From Hyphomicrobiales bacterium (lineage in GTDB: Bacteria; Pseudomonadota; Alphaproteobacteria; Rhizobiales; Rhizobiaceae), in assembly GCA_017305935.1 (NCBI GenBank), contig JAFKJU010000030.1, positions 19,026-83,025 of the forward strand: a stretch of DNA of 64,000 bases, in the 5' to 3' direction. Positions 1 through 8,204 of the stretch are shown piece after piece. A program made the translations under genes and the position numbers. Below the pieces are notes generated by a model. The model worked only from the letters and a program-made list of their open reading frames with translations, did no database searches and was not told where the DNA came from. The number at the start of each line of letters is the position of its first letter. The first letter of the stretch is position 1.

Positions 1-548
1 GCGAGCAGATACTCGAAAGCCTCGCGATGGCGATAGGCGAAGAGGCGGGCAGGGGCCTGGTCGGGCGTGCCGTGGCCGGCGATCATATAAGTCGCCACCG
101 TCCAGGGCGCGCCGCAGAAGCCGAGCAGGGTAGTCTTCTCAGGCAGCTCCCGGCGCAGGTTGCGCACCGTCTCGAAGACAGGGGCCAGGTGGGAGATGAC
201 GCCATCCGGCTTCAGGGCGTGAATGCCATCCGCATCGATCGGCGTCATCTGCGGGCCATGTCCCTCGGTGAAGCGCACGTCGCGCTTCAGAGCGTCGGGA
301 ATGACGAGGATATCGGAGAACAGGATCGCCGCATCGAAGCCGTAGCGGCGGATCGGCTGTAGCGTCACTTCCGTCGCGAATTCCGGCGAATAACAGAGAT
401 CGAGAAAGCTCCCGGCCCTGGCGCGGGTTGCCCGATACTCCGGCAGGTAACGGCCGGCCTGACGCATCAGCCACAGGGGAGGCGGCGACAGCGTTTCGCC
501 GTCAAGGACTTTCATGACTGCGCGTTCGACGCTCACGGTTCCATCCAT
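1..548 (-). CDS. hemE: Uroporphyrinogen decarboxylase HemE (5' part; C-terminus lies outside the window)
   Basis: HemE decarboxylates the four acetate side chains of uroporphyrinogen III to give coproporphyrinogen III in cytosolic haem synthesis. Translation of the minus strand from ATG at 548 gives [18 protein letters not shown], then the family signature [13 protein letters not shown] (about residues 27-39), [11 protein letters not shown] (about 77-87, with the active-site Asp) and GFCGAPWT (near 145). The frame stays open for 182 codons to the window edge, so the gene is cut by the window, not broken. A start at the in-frame GTG (536) or at ATG 515 is also possible. It runs away from the origin-like gap at 549-931, the same hemE-oriC neighbourhood known in Caulobacter and Sinorhizobium. 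Confidence 0.96.
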   Translation of the reverse strand, partial: MDGTVSVERAVMKVLDGETLSPPPLWLMRQAGRYLPEYRATRARAGSFLDLCYSPEFATEVTLQPIRRYGFDAAILFSDILVIPDALKRDVRFTEGHGPQMTPIDADGIHALKPDGVISHLAPVFETVRNLRRELPEKTTLLGFCGAPWTVATYMIAGHGTPDQAPARLFAYRHREAFEYLL

Positions 549-931
549 TTAATAAAAGAGATCTTGAAAGGGTTTCTATTTCTTAGAGTCGGTGACTATC
601 AAGGATTAAAGTCAATCCCCAGACGGTACAAATTGCCGCGCGGGTAATCCCTGATAAGGATAAAACCCTGACTTGATGGCGGGAATACGGAAAAACCCTG
701 AAAATCATTGAAAAACAGCAATTTATGAAATTTCCGTATGGAGTTGACCGGTGGACGGGCTGTGGATAAAGCTTGGCGCGCAAACCTTGTCCACAGAACC
801 CACAGGCCGGGAGAGGCAAGAGCCACACGATCGCGCGGTGTGGAAAACCCGGGACTTTTCCCAGCCGCCGCGCCGGTCGCCGGGGAAACCGGTTGCTTAT
901 CCCAATTCATCAACAGGCGAGGGAAATTAGC
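549..931. other. oriC: Probable chromosomal replication origin (oriC) between hemE and ppsR
   Basis: This is a 383-bp non-coding, relatively AT-rich gap between divergent genes. DnaA-box-like nonamers (consensus TTATCCACA) seen directly: a perfect one on the minus strand at 761-769 (TGTGGATAA), one-mismatch boxes at 787-795 (TTGTCCACA) and 839-847 (TGTGGAAAA), and two-mismatch boxes at 898-906 (TTATCCCAA) and 655-663 (TAAGGATAA). The 549-740 half is the AT-rich part and holds three CCCTGA hexamers (649, 666, 696) and a 9-bp inverted repeat (685-693 / 731-739). A GANTC (CcrM) site lies at 586-590. The origin next to hemE is established for Caulobacter crescentus and Sinorhizobium meliloti. Function here is inferred, not shown. 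The hemE and ppsR promoters must also lie here. Confidence 0.85.
685..739. repeat. Inverted repeat ATACGGAAA / TTTCCGTAT inside the origin region
   Basis: The left arm ATACGGAAA is at 685-693 and the right arm TTTCCGTAT at 731-739, perfect over 9 bp with 37 nt between. The loop contains one CCCTGA copy (696-701) and an A/T-rich stretch. It sits on the left, AT-rich side of the strongest DnaA box (761-769), where a duplex-unwinding element or a regulatory protein site would be expected. The function is unknown. Confidence 0.5.
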
Positions 932-1753
932 GTGGAGAACCGCAAAAATTTCTTCCATCTGCACCTGATTTCTGACTCCACGGGCGAGACGCTGATGTCG
1001 GCGGGCCGCGCGGCCTCGGCGCAATTCAAGCTCAGCCATCCCATCGAGCATGTCTATCCGCTGATCCGTAATCGCCGGCAGTTGATGCCGGTGCTGGAGG
1101 CCATCGACCGTGAGCCCGGCATCGTGCTCTATACGGTGGTCGACCAGGAACTGGCGGCGATCGTTCGCGAGCGATGCGCCGAAATGCAGGTGCCCTCGGT
1201 CAATGTGCTCGAACCGGTGATGGATATTTTCCAGAACTATCTCGGGGCGCCGTCACGGCGGCGAGTGGGGGCGCAGCATCGCATGGATGCGGATTACTTC
1301 GCCCGCATCGAGGCGATGAACTTTGCCATGGACCATGACGACGGCCAGGCGCCGGACGGCTACGAGGACGCCGATGTGGTCATCATCGGCATCAGCCGCA
1401 CCTCGAAAACCCCGACCAGCATCTATCTCGCCAATCGCGGCATCAAGACCGCCAATGTGCCGATCGTTGTCGGCATGCCCCTGCCGGAAGCGCTGCTGAA
1501 GGTGGTGAAACCGCTTGTCGTCTGCTTGATCGCCACATCGGATCGCATCTCGCAGGTGCGCGAAAACCGTATTCTCGGCGCCAGCGGCGATTACAGCAAC
1601 AGCCAATATACGGACCGGGCGACGATTGCCGAGGAGCTGAAATATGCCCGCGCCGTCTGCGCCCACAACAACTGGCCAGTCATCGACGTCACCCGCCGCT
1701 CCATCGAGGAGACGGCGGCGGCCATCGTTGCGCTGCGGCCGAAGCTGCGTTAG
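932..1753 (+). CDS. ppsR: Pyruvate, phosphate dikinase regulatory protein / PEP synthase regulator (DUF299)
   Basis: Members of this family are bifunctional ADP-dependent kinase / Pi-dependent phosphorylases that switch pyruvate, phosphate dikinase (or PEP synthase) off and on through a catalytic-domain Thr. The 273-aa product has the usual family length. The N-terminus [20 protein letters not shown] and the P-loop-like [11 protein letters not shown] (residues 153-163) are diagnostic. GTG at 932 was chosen because the family begins at this point; the frame is open upstream to 773 but that part is origin DNA with DnaA boxes. It is the first gene to the right of oriC and is followed after 36 nt by maf. 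Which dikinase it controls cannot be seen here. Confidence 0.9.
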   Translation: MENRKNFFHLHLISDSTGETLMSAGRAASAQFKLSHPIEHVYPLIRNRRQLMPVLEAIDREPGIVLYTVVDQELAAIVRERCAEMQVPSVNVLEPVMDIFQNYLGAPSRRRVGAQHRMDADYFARIEAMNFAMDHDDGQAPDGYEDADVVIIGISRTSKTPTSIYLANRGIKTANVPIVVGMPLPEALLKVVKPLVVCLIATSDRISQVRENRILGASGDYSNSQYTDRATIAEELKYARAVCAHNNWPVIDVTRRSIEETAAAIVALRPKLR

Positions 1754-1789
1754 AGCGGTCTTATGAAACCTCCGGCGCGACGAGGCGGC

Positions 1790-2392
1790 ATGCAAAACAC
1801 CTCCCTGATCCTGGCATCCTCCAGCCCGTTCCGGCGCATGCTGATGGACAATGCCGGATTGACCTTCGAAGCCTATCCGGCAAACATTGACGAGCGCGCC
1901 ATCGAGGCGCCGTTGGCGGAAAATGGCGCGAGTCCGCAGGAGGTGGCGCTGGCGCTGGCGCAGGCCAAGGCGCTGGATGTGGCCGGGCGTCACCCGGATG
2001 CCATCGTGCTCGGCTCCGACCAGACCATGTCGCTCGGCGACCGGGTCTATCACAAGCCGGCTCATCGCGATGAAGCAAAAAGCCATCTCTTGTCCTTGTC
2101 CGGCAAAACGCATCAGCTCAACAGCGCCATGGTTCTGGCCCGCGGCGCAGACGTCCTGTGGCGGCATGTTTCCGAGGCGCGGCTGACGGTTCGCGATCTC
2201 TCGGAAAATTTTGTCGAGGCCTATCTCGACTGTGTCGGCGACAAGGCGCTGCAAAGCGTTGGCGCCTATCAGCTCGAAGGCGAGGGGGTTCAACTCTTCA
2301 CGGCAATCGAGGGCGATTATTTCACCATTATCGGCCTGCCGCTGTTGCCGCTGCTGGCGCAGTTGCGCCGTCTCGGAGTCATCGATGGTTGA
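1790..2392 (+). CDS. maf: Maf family nucleoside triphosphate pyrophosphatase
   Basis: Maf proteins hydrolyse non-canonical or canonical nucleoside triphosphates to monophosphates and are linked to cell division arrest and house-cleaning. The product (200 aa) carries the family start [11 protein letters not shown] (residues 6-16), the catalytic region [10 protein letters not shown] and the C-terminal [11 protein letters not shown] prefer ATG 1790, which has GAGG just upstream and places the LASSSP motif right at the N-terminus; ATG 1763 in the same frame would add nine residues. The stop TGA (2390-2392) overlaps the aroE start by 8 nt, so translation is probably coupled. The stop codon also forms the first bases of a parS-like site (2390-2405). 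Confidence 0.9.
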   Translation: MQNTSLILASSSPFRRMLMDNAGLTFEAYPANIDERAIEAPLAENGASPQEVALALAQAKALDVAGRHPDAIVLGSDQTMSLGDRVYHKPAHRDEAKSHLLSLSGKTHQLNSAMVLARGADVLWRHVSEARLTVRDLSENFVEAYLDCVGDKALQSVGAYQLEGEGVQLFTAIEGDYFTIIGLPLLPLLAQLRRLGVIDG

Positions 2393-3239
2393 TTCACGTG
2401 AAACAAGACGCGCCTTCGTCTGCGGCCATCCGATCAGGCATTCACGCTCGCCGCTGATACACGGCCATTGGCTGGAGCAGTTCGGCATCGCGGGGCGCTA
2501 TACGGCCGAGGATGTCGCACCGGAAAACTTTGCCGGCTTCATCGAAGGCCTGCGCTCCGGCGAAGCCGGCTTCGTCGGCGGCAATGTCACCATTCCGCAC
2601 AAGGAAGCCGCCTGCCGATTGGTGGATACGCCGGATGAACTGGCGAAGGAACTCGGCGCCGCCAACACGCTCTGGGTCGAGGACGGCAAGGTGCGGGCGA
2701 CCAATACCGATGGCTACGGTTTCACCGCCAATCTCGATGCCTGCCATCCCGGCTGGGACAAGGGCTTGCGTGCGGTGATCTTTGGGGCAGGTGGTGCTGC
2801 GCGCGCCATCGTCCAGGCAGTGCGCGATCGTGGTTTTTCGGAAGTGCATATCGTCAACCGCACCGTCGCGCGGGCGCAGGAACTGGCGGACCGGTTCGGC
2901 CCGAAAATTTTCGCGCATCCGCAAGGCGCGCTCGGCGAGGTGATGCGCGGCGCCGATCTCTTCGTCAACACCACCTCGGTTGGCATGGATGGCGAGAATG
3001 CCATCGACCTCGATTTTGCGCCGCTGGTATCCGGTGCGGTCGTCACCGATATCGTCTATGTGCCGTTGATGACGCCGATGCTGATCAAGGCGCAGGCGCA
3101 AGGCTTTGCGATTGTCGATGGGCTCGGTATGTTGCTGCATCAGGCGGTGCCCGGTTTTGAAAAATGGTTTGGCCGGCGGCCGGCCGTCGATGAGGCGCTA
3201 CGGGCATTGATCGTCGCCGATATGGAGCGCCATGCATGA
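2385..3239 (+). CDS. aroE: Shikimate dehydrogenase AroE
   Basis: Reduces 3-dehydroshikimate to shikimate with NADPH in the aromatic amino acid pathway. The 284-aa protein shows the substrate motif HSRSPLIH (residues 19-26), catalytic Lys in NVTIPHKEA (K73), the Asp of ATNTDGYG (D109) and a glycine-rich NADP loop [11 protein letters not shown] 2385 lies inside the end of maf and gives [11 protein letters not shown]; the frame is open upstream to 2211 but only as maf shadow. Codons 2-7 contain the parS-like sequence at 2390-2405, so the N-terminal VDSRET is partly dictated by that site. The stop overlaps the coaE start (ATGA), so maf-aroE-coaE-dnaQ read as one operon. Confidence 0.95.
   Translation: MVDSRETRRAFVCGHPIRHSRSPLIHGHWLEQFGIAGRYTAEDVAPENFAGFIEGLRSGEAGFVGGNVTIPHKEAACRLVDTPDELAKELGAANTLWVEDGKVRATNTDGYGFTANLDACHPGWDKGLRAVIFGAGGAARAIVQAVRDRGFSEVHIVNRTVARAQELADRFGPKIFAHPQGALGEVMRGADLFVNTTSVGMDGENAIDLDFAPLVSGAVVTDIVYVPLMTPMLIKAQAQGFAIVDGLGMLLHQAVPGFEKWFGRRPAVDEALRALIVADMERHA
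2390..2405. other. parS: parS-like ParB-binding site (one mismatch to consensus)
   Basis: TGATTCACGTGAAACA differs from the widely conserved parS consensus TGTTTCACGTGAAACA at one position. It covers the maf stop codon and the first codons of aroE, about 1.6 kb from the DnaA box cluster. parS sites near the origin bind ParB for chromosome segregation; parAB is expected close to hemE in this family but is not within the window. Confidence 0.75.
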
Positions 3240-3838
3240 TCGTCATCGGTCTCACCGGCTCCATCGGTATGGGCAAGTCGACGACGGCGGCAATGTTTGC
3301 CGAAGCCGGCGTGCCGGTCAACGACGCCGATGCCGTTGTTCACGACCTCTATCGTGGCGAGGCGGTGGCGCCGGTCGGTGCCGCCTTTCCCGGCAGCGTT
3401 CGTGACGGCGCGGTAGACCGCGTTGAGCTTGCCCGGAAATTGAAGGAGAATCCGGCTAAGTTTGCCGTGCTTGAGGCTATCGTCCACCCGCTGGTGCAGG
3501 CGCGCGAACAGGCATTCCTCGCCCGCCATCGCGCGGCTGGAACGGAAATGGTGCTGCTTGATATTCCCCTGCTGTTTGAAACGGGAGGGGAGAACCGGGT
3601 GGATAGGATCGTCGTCGTCACTTGCGATGCGGCGATCCAGCGCCAGCGCGTCCTGTCGCGGCCAGGCATGACGGACGAAAAATTCGAGCTGATCCTGTCG
3701 CGGCAGATGCCGGATCGTGAAAAACGCGAACGCGCCGATTATATCGTCGATACCGGCCACGGCATCGAGGCGGCGCGCGAGCGTGTATCCGCCATTATTG
3801 CCGATATCCGCAGCCGGCAAACGAAACACGAGGACTGA
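3236..3838 (+). CDS. coaE: Dephospho-CoA kinase CoaE
   Basis: Catalyses the last step of coenzyme A synthesis, phosphorylating the ribose 3'-OH of dephospho-CoA with ATP. The 200-aa length is standard. The Walker A motif GSIGMGKST spans residues 8-16, followed by the CoaE pattern DADAVVHDL and the lid/CoA region LLFETGGE. The start ATG overlaps the aroE stop (ATGA), indicating translational coupling; dnaQ follows after one nucleotide. A second coenzyme A gene, coaA, is found at 43751-44746 in the his operon. Confidence 0.95.
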   Translation: MIVIGLTGSIGMGKSTTAAMFAEAGVPVNDADAVVHDLYRGEAVAPVGAAFPGSVRDGAVDRVELARKLKENPAKFAVLEAIVHPLVQAREQAFLARHRAAGTEMVLLDIPLLFETGGENRVDRIVVVTCDAAIQRQRVLSRPGMTDEKFELILSRQMPDREKRERADYIVDTGHGIEAARERVSAIIADIRSRQTKHED

Positions 3839-3839
3839 G

Positions 3840-4541
3840 ATGCGCGAGATCATTTTCGATACGGAAACCACCGGCCTCGACAATAAGACAGATCGGGTCA
3901 TCGAAATCGGTGGCATCGAGCTGTTCAATCATTTCCCGACCGGCAACACGCTGCATCTCTACATCAGCCCCGGCGAGACCAAGGTCCATCCCGATGCGCT
4001 GGCGATCCACGGCATCACAGACGAGTTCCTGAAGGACAAGCCGCCCTTCGCGGATGTGGCCCAGCAGATCGTCGACTTCTTCGCCGGCGCCAAGTGGATC
4101 GCTCACAACGCCACCTTCGACATCGGCTTTATCAATGCCGAATTCGGCCGTCTCGGCCTGCCGCCGATCCTGCCGGATCAGGTGATCGACACGCTGTCGA
4201 TGGCGCGGCGCAAGCATCCGATGGGGCCGAACTCGCTGGACGCGCTCTGCCGTCGCTATGGCATCGACAATTCGCACCGCACCAAGCACGGCGCGCTGCT
4301 CGACTCCGAGCTGCTCGCCGAAGTCTATATCGAGATGATCGGCGGCCGCCAGGCCGCCCTCGGTCTGGCGCCGGCCGGCAGCGAAGAGGTGGCTGTCGGC
4401 ATCCAGGAAGAAGTGACGGTCACCATTGTGCGCGAACGGCCGCGTCCGTTGGCGGCGCGCGTCAGCGTCGCGGAAGCGGAAGCCCATGCGGCGCTGGTCG
4501 CCAAGCTTGGAGACAAGGCGTTGTGGAAGCAATATTCCTGA
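3840..4541 (+). CDS. dnaQ: DNA polymerase III epsilon subunit DnaQ (3'-5' proofreading exonuclease)
   Basis: DnaQ removes misincorporated nucleotides as part of the replicative polymerase core. In the 233-aa protein the three exonuclease motifs are intact: ExoI DTET (D7, E9), ExoII HNATFDIGF (D94) and ExoIII HGALLDSE (H150, D155), i.e. a DEDDh enzyme. ATG 3840 comes one base after the coaE stop and gives the standard MREIIFDTETTGLDN start. The C-terminal part (about 190-233), expected to contact the alpha subunit, is less conserved. It is the last gene of the rightward operon and is followed by a clear terminator at 4563-4594. Confidence 0.95.
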   Translation: MREIIFDTETTGLDNKTDRVIEIGGIELFNHFPTGNTLHLYISPGETKVHPDALAIHGITDEFLKDKPPFADVAQQIVDFFAGAKWIAHNATFDIGFINAEFGRLGLPPILPDQVIDTLSMARRKHPMGPNSLDALCRRYGIDNSHRTKHGALLDSELLAEVYIEMIGGRQAALGLAPAGSEEVAVGIQEEVTVTIVRERPRPLAARVSVAEAEAHAALVAKLGDKALWKQYS

Positions 4542-4562
4542 TCCCGCCAAACGATAGACAAC

Positions 4563-4594
4563 AAAAAACCCGGACGCGAAGCTCCGGGTTTTTT
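4563..4594. terminator. Bidirectional intrinsic terminator between dnaQ and secB
   Basis: A 12-bp stem AAAAAACCCGGA (4563-4574) pairs with TCCGGGTTTTTT (4583-4594) around an 8-nt loop. A T-run follows on the plus strand, and an A-run precedes it so the minus strand also ends in a U-tract. It separates convergent dnaQ and secB. Confidence 0.9.
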
Positions 4595-4612
4595 GTCGGA
4601 CATTTCTGTCGA

Positions 4613-5071
4613 TCAGTTCGTGGTCTCGACCTTGGCGCGGGCCTGTTCCTCGGCCATGCGCTGCGTAAACATCTGCGTGAAGTCGATCGGGTCGATCATC
4701 AGCGGCGGGAAGCCGCCGTTGCGGGTGGCGTCGGCGACGATCTGGCGCGCGAAGGGGAACAACAGGCGCGGGCATTCGATGAACAGCAGCGGCAGCATGT
4801 GCTCCTGCGGGAAGCCGGAGATGCGGAACACGCCGCCATAGACCAGTTCGCAGTTGAACACGACCTTGTCGCCGTCGCGGGCTTCGGTGTTCAGCGTCAG
4901 CACGACGTCGAAATCCGTATCCGACAGCGGATTGGCGTTGACGTTGACATTGATGTTGATCGCCGGGGCCTGGTCGCGGGACTGCAGGGAGCGCGGCGCG
5001 CCCGGATTTTCAAAGGAAAGATCCTTGATGTACTGGGCAAGGATATTGAGGCTCGGGCTGGCATCGGTCAT
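4613..5071 (-). CDS. secB: Protein-export chaperone SecB
   Basis: SecB is a tetrameric cytosolic chaperone that holds precursors unfolded and passes them to SecA. The 152-aa product starts [20 protein letters not shown], and has [20 protein letters not shown] and the conserved [21 protein letters not shown] (about 95-115). ATG 5071 is chosen because it is preceded by GAGGAAA and matches family starts; an upstream in-frame Met at 5143 would add 24 residues of non-family sequence. The gene lies on the minus strand, convergent with dnaQ, and downstream of fxsA. Confidence 0.95.
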   Translation of the reverse strand: MTDASPSLNILAQYIKDLSFENPGAPRSLQSRDQAPAININVNVNANPLSDTDFDVVLTLNTEARDGDKVVFNCELVYGGVFRISGFPQEHMLPLLFIECPRLLFPFARQIVADATRNGGFPPLMIDPIDFTQMFTQRMAEEQARAKVETTN

Positions 5072-5185
5072 CGGGGGTTTCCTCGCGAAACGGTAAAGGC
5101 CTGGTGCGCAGACAGGCGACATCAGTGTCGCGCCACTTATCATTTCAGCGGTTTGCTTACAACCCTTCGCCTTTGGCGCCCGATA

Positions 5186-5692
5186 TTACCGGCCGATGCG
5201 TGGGCCGTTCGACCAGGGCGAATCCGGATCGTTGTCGCGCTTGAAATCCTCGGCGTCGAGATCGACCACCGGCCCGCCGTTGCGGCGCGGGGCGCCGGAG
5301 AAGGGCGAACCCTGCTGGCTAAATCCGCCGGTCGTCACCACCATGCGCGCGCCGATCAGCTTCCAGGCGAGATCGCGCACCGCCGGGATGAAGAACAGCA
5401 GGCCGATGATGTCGGTGACGAAGCCGGGCAAAAGCAGCAGGAAGCCGGCGACGACGATCATCGCTCCATGCACCAGCTCGCGGCCGGGCACGACGCCGTT
5501 GCGGCCCTCGGCCTGCAGGCGCTTCAAAAGCCCGGTGCCCTGGCGGCGCAGAAGCACGATGCCGAGCAGCGAACTCGCCACCACCAGCCCCAGCGTCGCC
5601 AGCACGCCGATGGCCTTGCCGACGACGATAAAGCCGGCGATTTCGATAAACGGCAGCAGGAGGACGAAAAGCGGAAGAACCGAGGGGCGCAT
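5186..5692 (-). CDS. fxsA: FxsA family membrane protein
   Basis: FxsA in E. coli is a small inner-membrane protein whose overproduction relieves phage T7 exclusion by the F plasmid; its native role is unclear. This 168-aa protein shows a hydrophobic start (about 5-26), a second segment (about 28-48), the conserved RRQGTGLLKRLQAE cytoplasmic stretch and hydrophobic helices over about 75-105 ending LLPGFVTDIIGLLFFIPAVR, all typical of the family. The C-terminal 40 residues are polar and acidic. It precedes secB on the same strand with a 114-nt gap, so the two may or may not be co-transcribed. Confidence 0.88.
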   Translation of the reverse strand: MRPSVLPLFVLLLPFIEIAGFIVVGKAIGVLATLGLVVASSLLGIVLLRRQGTGLLKRLQAEGRNGVVPGRELVHGAMIVVAGFLLLLPGFVTDIIGLLFFIPAVRDLAWKLIGARMVVTTGGFSQQGSPFSGAPRRNGGPVVDLDAEDFKRDNDPDSPWSNGPRIGR

Positions 5693-5825
5693 GATGATAT
5701 ACCGTTAAAGGTTGGCGGCGCCGTCAGGATCAGGGCCGGATTGCACTTTGACTATTTGAATGATCGGCGGCTGCGGACTATATGGGGTTTGAAGCGGCGA
5801 ATTTTAACAGCGGTTCTGGGATAAT

Positions 5826-6533
5826 ATGGGCTCTAGCGATTTCGTGACACTGTTTTTTCTGGTAGCGGCGGTACTCATCTTCCTGCAGCTTCGCAGCGTG
5901 CTGGGCCGGCGGACCGGAAACGAAAAGCCGCCCTTCGATCCATTCTCTGCGCGCGACAAGGCCGGCAACCCGGATGCGAGCGCCGATAACGGCAAGGTCG
6001 TCACCCTGCCGCGACGCGAGCCGGGTGAGGCCGGTGAGGATGCTTTCGCGCCAATCGATGCCGTGGCCCCGGCCGGCAGCGCCTTGAACGCAGCCTTGCG
6101 CGATATTGCCCGCACCGATCCCTCCTTCAATCCGAAGGAGTTTTTGAACGGCGCCCGCATGGCCTATGAAATGATCGTCATGGCCTTTGCCGATGGCGAC
6201 CGCAAGACGCTGAAGGGCCTGCTGTCGCGCGAAGTCTATGAAGGCTTTGACGCTGCGATCACCGAGCGCGAGAAGAACGGCGAGACGGTGAAATCCACCT
6301 TCGTCGGCATCGACAAATGCGATTTCACCCATGCCGAGATGCAGGGATCGGAAGCGCAGGTGACCTTGCGCATCGCCAGCCAGCTGATCTCCGCCACCTA
6401 TGACCGCGCCGGGGCGCTGGTCGATGGCGATGCGGAAAATGTCGCCGAGGTCAACGACGTCTGGACCTTCGCCCGCGACACCCGTTCGCGCGATCCGAAC
6501 TGGAAGCTGATCGCCACCGAATCCGAACAATGA
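5826..6533 (+). CDS. Tim44/TimA domain membrane-anchored protein
   Basis: A 235-aa protein with one N-terminal transmembrane segment (about residues 7-23, FVTLFFLVAAVLIFLQL), a low-complexity charged linker (about 25-70) and a C-terminal Tim44-like domain (about 85-233: FLNGARMAYEMIVMAFADGDRKTLKGLL and WTFARDTRSRDPNWKLI). The same fold occurs in mitochondrial Tim44, which tethers the import motor; in alphaproteobacteria such proteins are inner-membrane anchored and their partner is uncertain. It faces secB/fxsA divergently and its stop overlaps the mltA start (ATGA), so it heads an operon with mltA, smr and the XRE gene. The link to SecB is positional only. Confidence 0.85.
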   Translation: MGSSDFVTLFFLVAAVLIFLQLRSVLGRRTGNEKPPFDPFSARDKAGNPDASADNGKVVTLPRREPGEAGEDAFAPIDAVAPAGSALNAALRDIARTDPSFNPKEFLNGARMAYEMIVMAFADGDRKTLKGLLSREVYEGFDAAITEREKNGETVKSTFVGIDKCDFTHAEMQGSEAQVTLRIASQLISATYDRAGALVDGDAENVAEVNDVWTFARDTRSRDPNWKLIATESEQ

Positions 6534-7648
6534 GCGCCGGCCCGATCGATTTCGCGCTTCGGCCGCAAAGTTTTGCCGATCTGCCGGGGTGGGGGGATGA
6601 CGATCCCTCCGCCCTGTTTGCCGCTTTGCGGGCCTGTCGCCGGCATATTCTTCAGATAAAACCTTACAAGACGGGATCGCTCGGCCTGACGGTCGGCGAT
6701 CTGATGCCGCTTCTGGATGCCGCCGAAGCCGCCGAACCCGGCAATGCCGCCGAGGCGCGCGCCTTTTTCGAAGCCCATTGCCGGCCTTTCAAGGTCGAGC
6801 GCGCCGATGGCGAGCCCGGCTTCGTCACCGCCTTCTACGAGCCGGAAATCGACGTCAGCGCCACACCCGGCGGTGAATGGAAATTCCCCTTCTATCGCCG
6901 TCCGGACGATCTGGTCGATCTGGACGACGGCAATCGCCCGTCCTTCCTCGACCCGTCCTATGCCTTCGCCCGGCAGACCGAAAACGGCATCGAGCCCTAT
7001 GCCGACCGCCTCGCCATCGATAACGGCTATCTCGACGGGCGGGGGCTGGAGATCGCCTGGGCGAAATCCCGCATCGATGTGTTTTTCGTGCACGTGCAGG
7101 GCGCGGCGCGGCTGCGCTTTCCCGATGGCAGCCTCAGGCGCATCACCTATGCCGCCAAGGCCGGGCATCCTTTTTCGCCCATCGGCCGGCTGCTGATCGA
7201 TCGCGGCGAGATCGCGCCCGCCGATATTTCCATGCAGTCGATCCGCGCCTGGCTGCGCGCCCATCCCGATGAAGCGGATGCGGTGATGTCGCATAACCGA
7301 TCCTACATCTTCTTCCGCGAGGCGGAGGTGGAGGACGAGGCGCTGGGGCCGGTGGCGGCGGCCAAGGTGCCGCTGGTGCCGGGACGGGCGCTCGCCGTTG
7401 ACCGGAGGATTCATACCTTCGGCTTTCCATTCTATATCCATTCGCGATCCCTAACCCATCTCGACGCCGGCCAACCCTTCCAGCGGCTGATGCTGGCGCT
7501 GGAAACCGGCACGGCCATCGTTGGTCCGGCGCGGGGCGATATTTTTACCGGCTCCGGCGATGAGGCCGGCGAACTGGCCGGCACCGTGCGCAACGCCGCC
7601 GATTTCCATATCCTCATTCCCCGCCGGGCGGCCGAAAGGTTCCGCTGA
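6530..7648 (+). CDS. mltA: Murein transglycosylase A (MltA) family protein
   Basis: MltA-type lytic transglycosylases cleave the MurNAc-GlcNAc bond of peptidoglycan and form 1,6-anhydro ends. The 372-aa product has the MltA core (GFVTAFYEPEIDVSATP near residue 98; WAKSRIDVFFVHVQGAARLRF near 175) and the C-terminal 3D domain (FGFPFYIHSRSLTH to GTVRNAADFHILIPRR), including the conserved Asp region GDIFTGSGDEAG. No signal peptide or lipobox is visible at the N-terminus (MSAGPIDFALRPQSF), unlike E. coli MltA. The start overlaps the Tim44 gene stop, which fixes it. Export is therefore unexplained. Smr follows 4 nt after the stop. Confidence 0.9.
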   Translation: MSAGPIDFALRPQSFADLPGWGDDDPSALFAALRACRRHILQIKPYKTGSLGLTVGDLMPLLDAAEAAEPGNAAEARAFFEAHCRPFKVERADGEPGFVTAFYEPEIDVSATPGGEWKFPFYRRPDDLVDLDDGNRPSFLDPSYAFARQTENGIEPYADRLAIDNGYLDGRGLEIAWAKSRIDVFFVHVQGAARLRFPDGSLRRITYAAKAGHPFSPIGRLLIDRGEIAPADISMQSIRAWLRAHPDEADAVMSHNRSYIFFREAEVEDEALGPVAAAKVPLVPGRALAVDRRIHTFGFPFYIHSRSLTHLDAGQPFQRLMLALETGTAIVGPARGDIFTGSGDEAGELAGTVRNAADFHILIPRRAAERFR

Positions 7649-7652
7649 GCCG

Positions 7653-8204
7653 ATGGCGAAGGATCGCAAGCTCGATGCCGAAGACCGCATCCTCTGGGGC
7701 AAGGTGGCGCGCAGCGTACGCGCCCTGCCGGGCCGGATGCAGGATCTGCTGGCAATCGAGGAAAGCCTGAAGCCGGCCGAGCCGGAAACGGTCGCGGCCA
7801 AGGCGGAACAGACGCAACCGCCGGCGCCGCAGCCGCCGGTGCTGAAATCGAAGGACCATCGCCACCACCCGCTGGAACAGCCGACCAAGAAGAAGCTGGC
7901 CAAGGGCCGCCTTGCGCTCGAAGCGCGCATCGACCTGCATGGCATGGTGCAGAGCGAGGCGCATTTCCTGCTGCTCGATTTCCTCATCCGCGCCCATGGG
8001 CGTGGCCTGCGCCATGTGCTGGTCATCACCGGCAAGGGCAGTTCGATGGGCAGCGACGGGGCGTTGAAGCGCGTCGTGCCGATGTGGTTTTCCAAGCCGG
8101 AATTCCGCCACCTGATTTCCTCGCACGAGCCGGCGGCGCGCCAGCATGGCGGCGAGGGCGCGCTGTATGTGCGGCTGTCGCGCGTGCGGGGCGGCGGCGA
8201 ATGA
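7653..8204 (+). CDS. Smr/MutS2-like domain protein
   Basis: The 183-aa protein has a charged, proline-rich N-terminal half (about 1-80) and a C-terminal Smr domain (about 90-183) with the LDLHG-type motif IDLHGM near residue 93 and the TGKGSS motif near 130. Smr domains are nucleic-acid nucleases or binding modules found at the C-terminus of MutS2 and in stand-alone proteins; the substrate of this stand-alone form is not known. ATG 7653 begins MAKDRKLDAEDRILW four bases after mltA. The stop overlaps the next gene by ATGA. The frame is open upstream to 7521, but only as mltA shadow. Confidence 0.88.
   Translation: MAKDRKLDAEDRILWGKVARSVRALPGRMQDLLAIEESLKPAEPETVAAKAEQTQPPAPQPPVLKSKDHRHHPLEQPTKKKLAKGRLALEARIDLHGMVQSEAHFLLLDFLIRAHGRGLRHVLVITGKGSSMGSDGALKRVVPMWFSKPEFRHLISSHEPAARQHGGEGALYVRLSRVRGGGE

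Noticed and set aside
1253..2488. Long antisense open frames opposite ppsR/maf and similar long frames opposite many other genes
   Set aside because: They are GC-rich frame shadows with Arg/His/Asp-rich translations, no family motifs, no ribosome sites, and overlap genes with clear conserved motifs.
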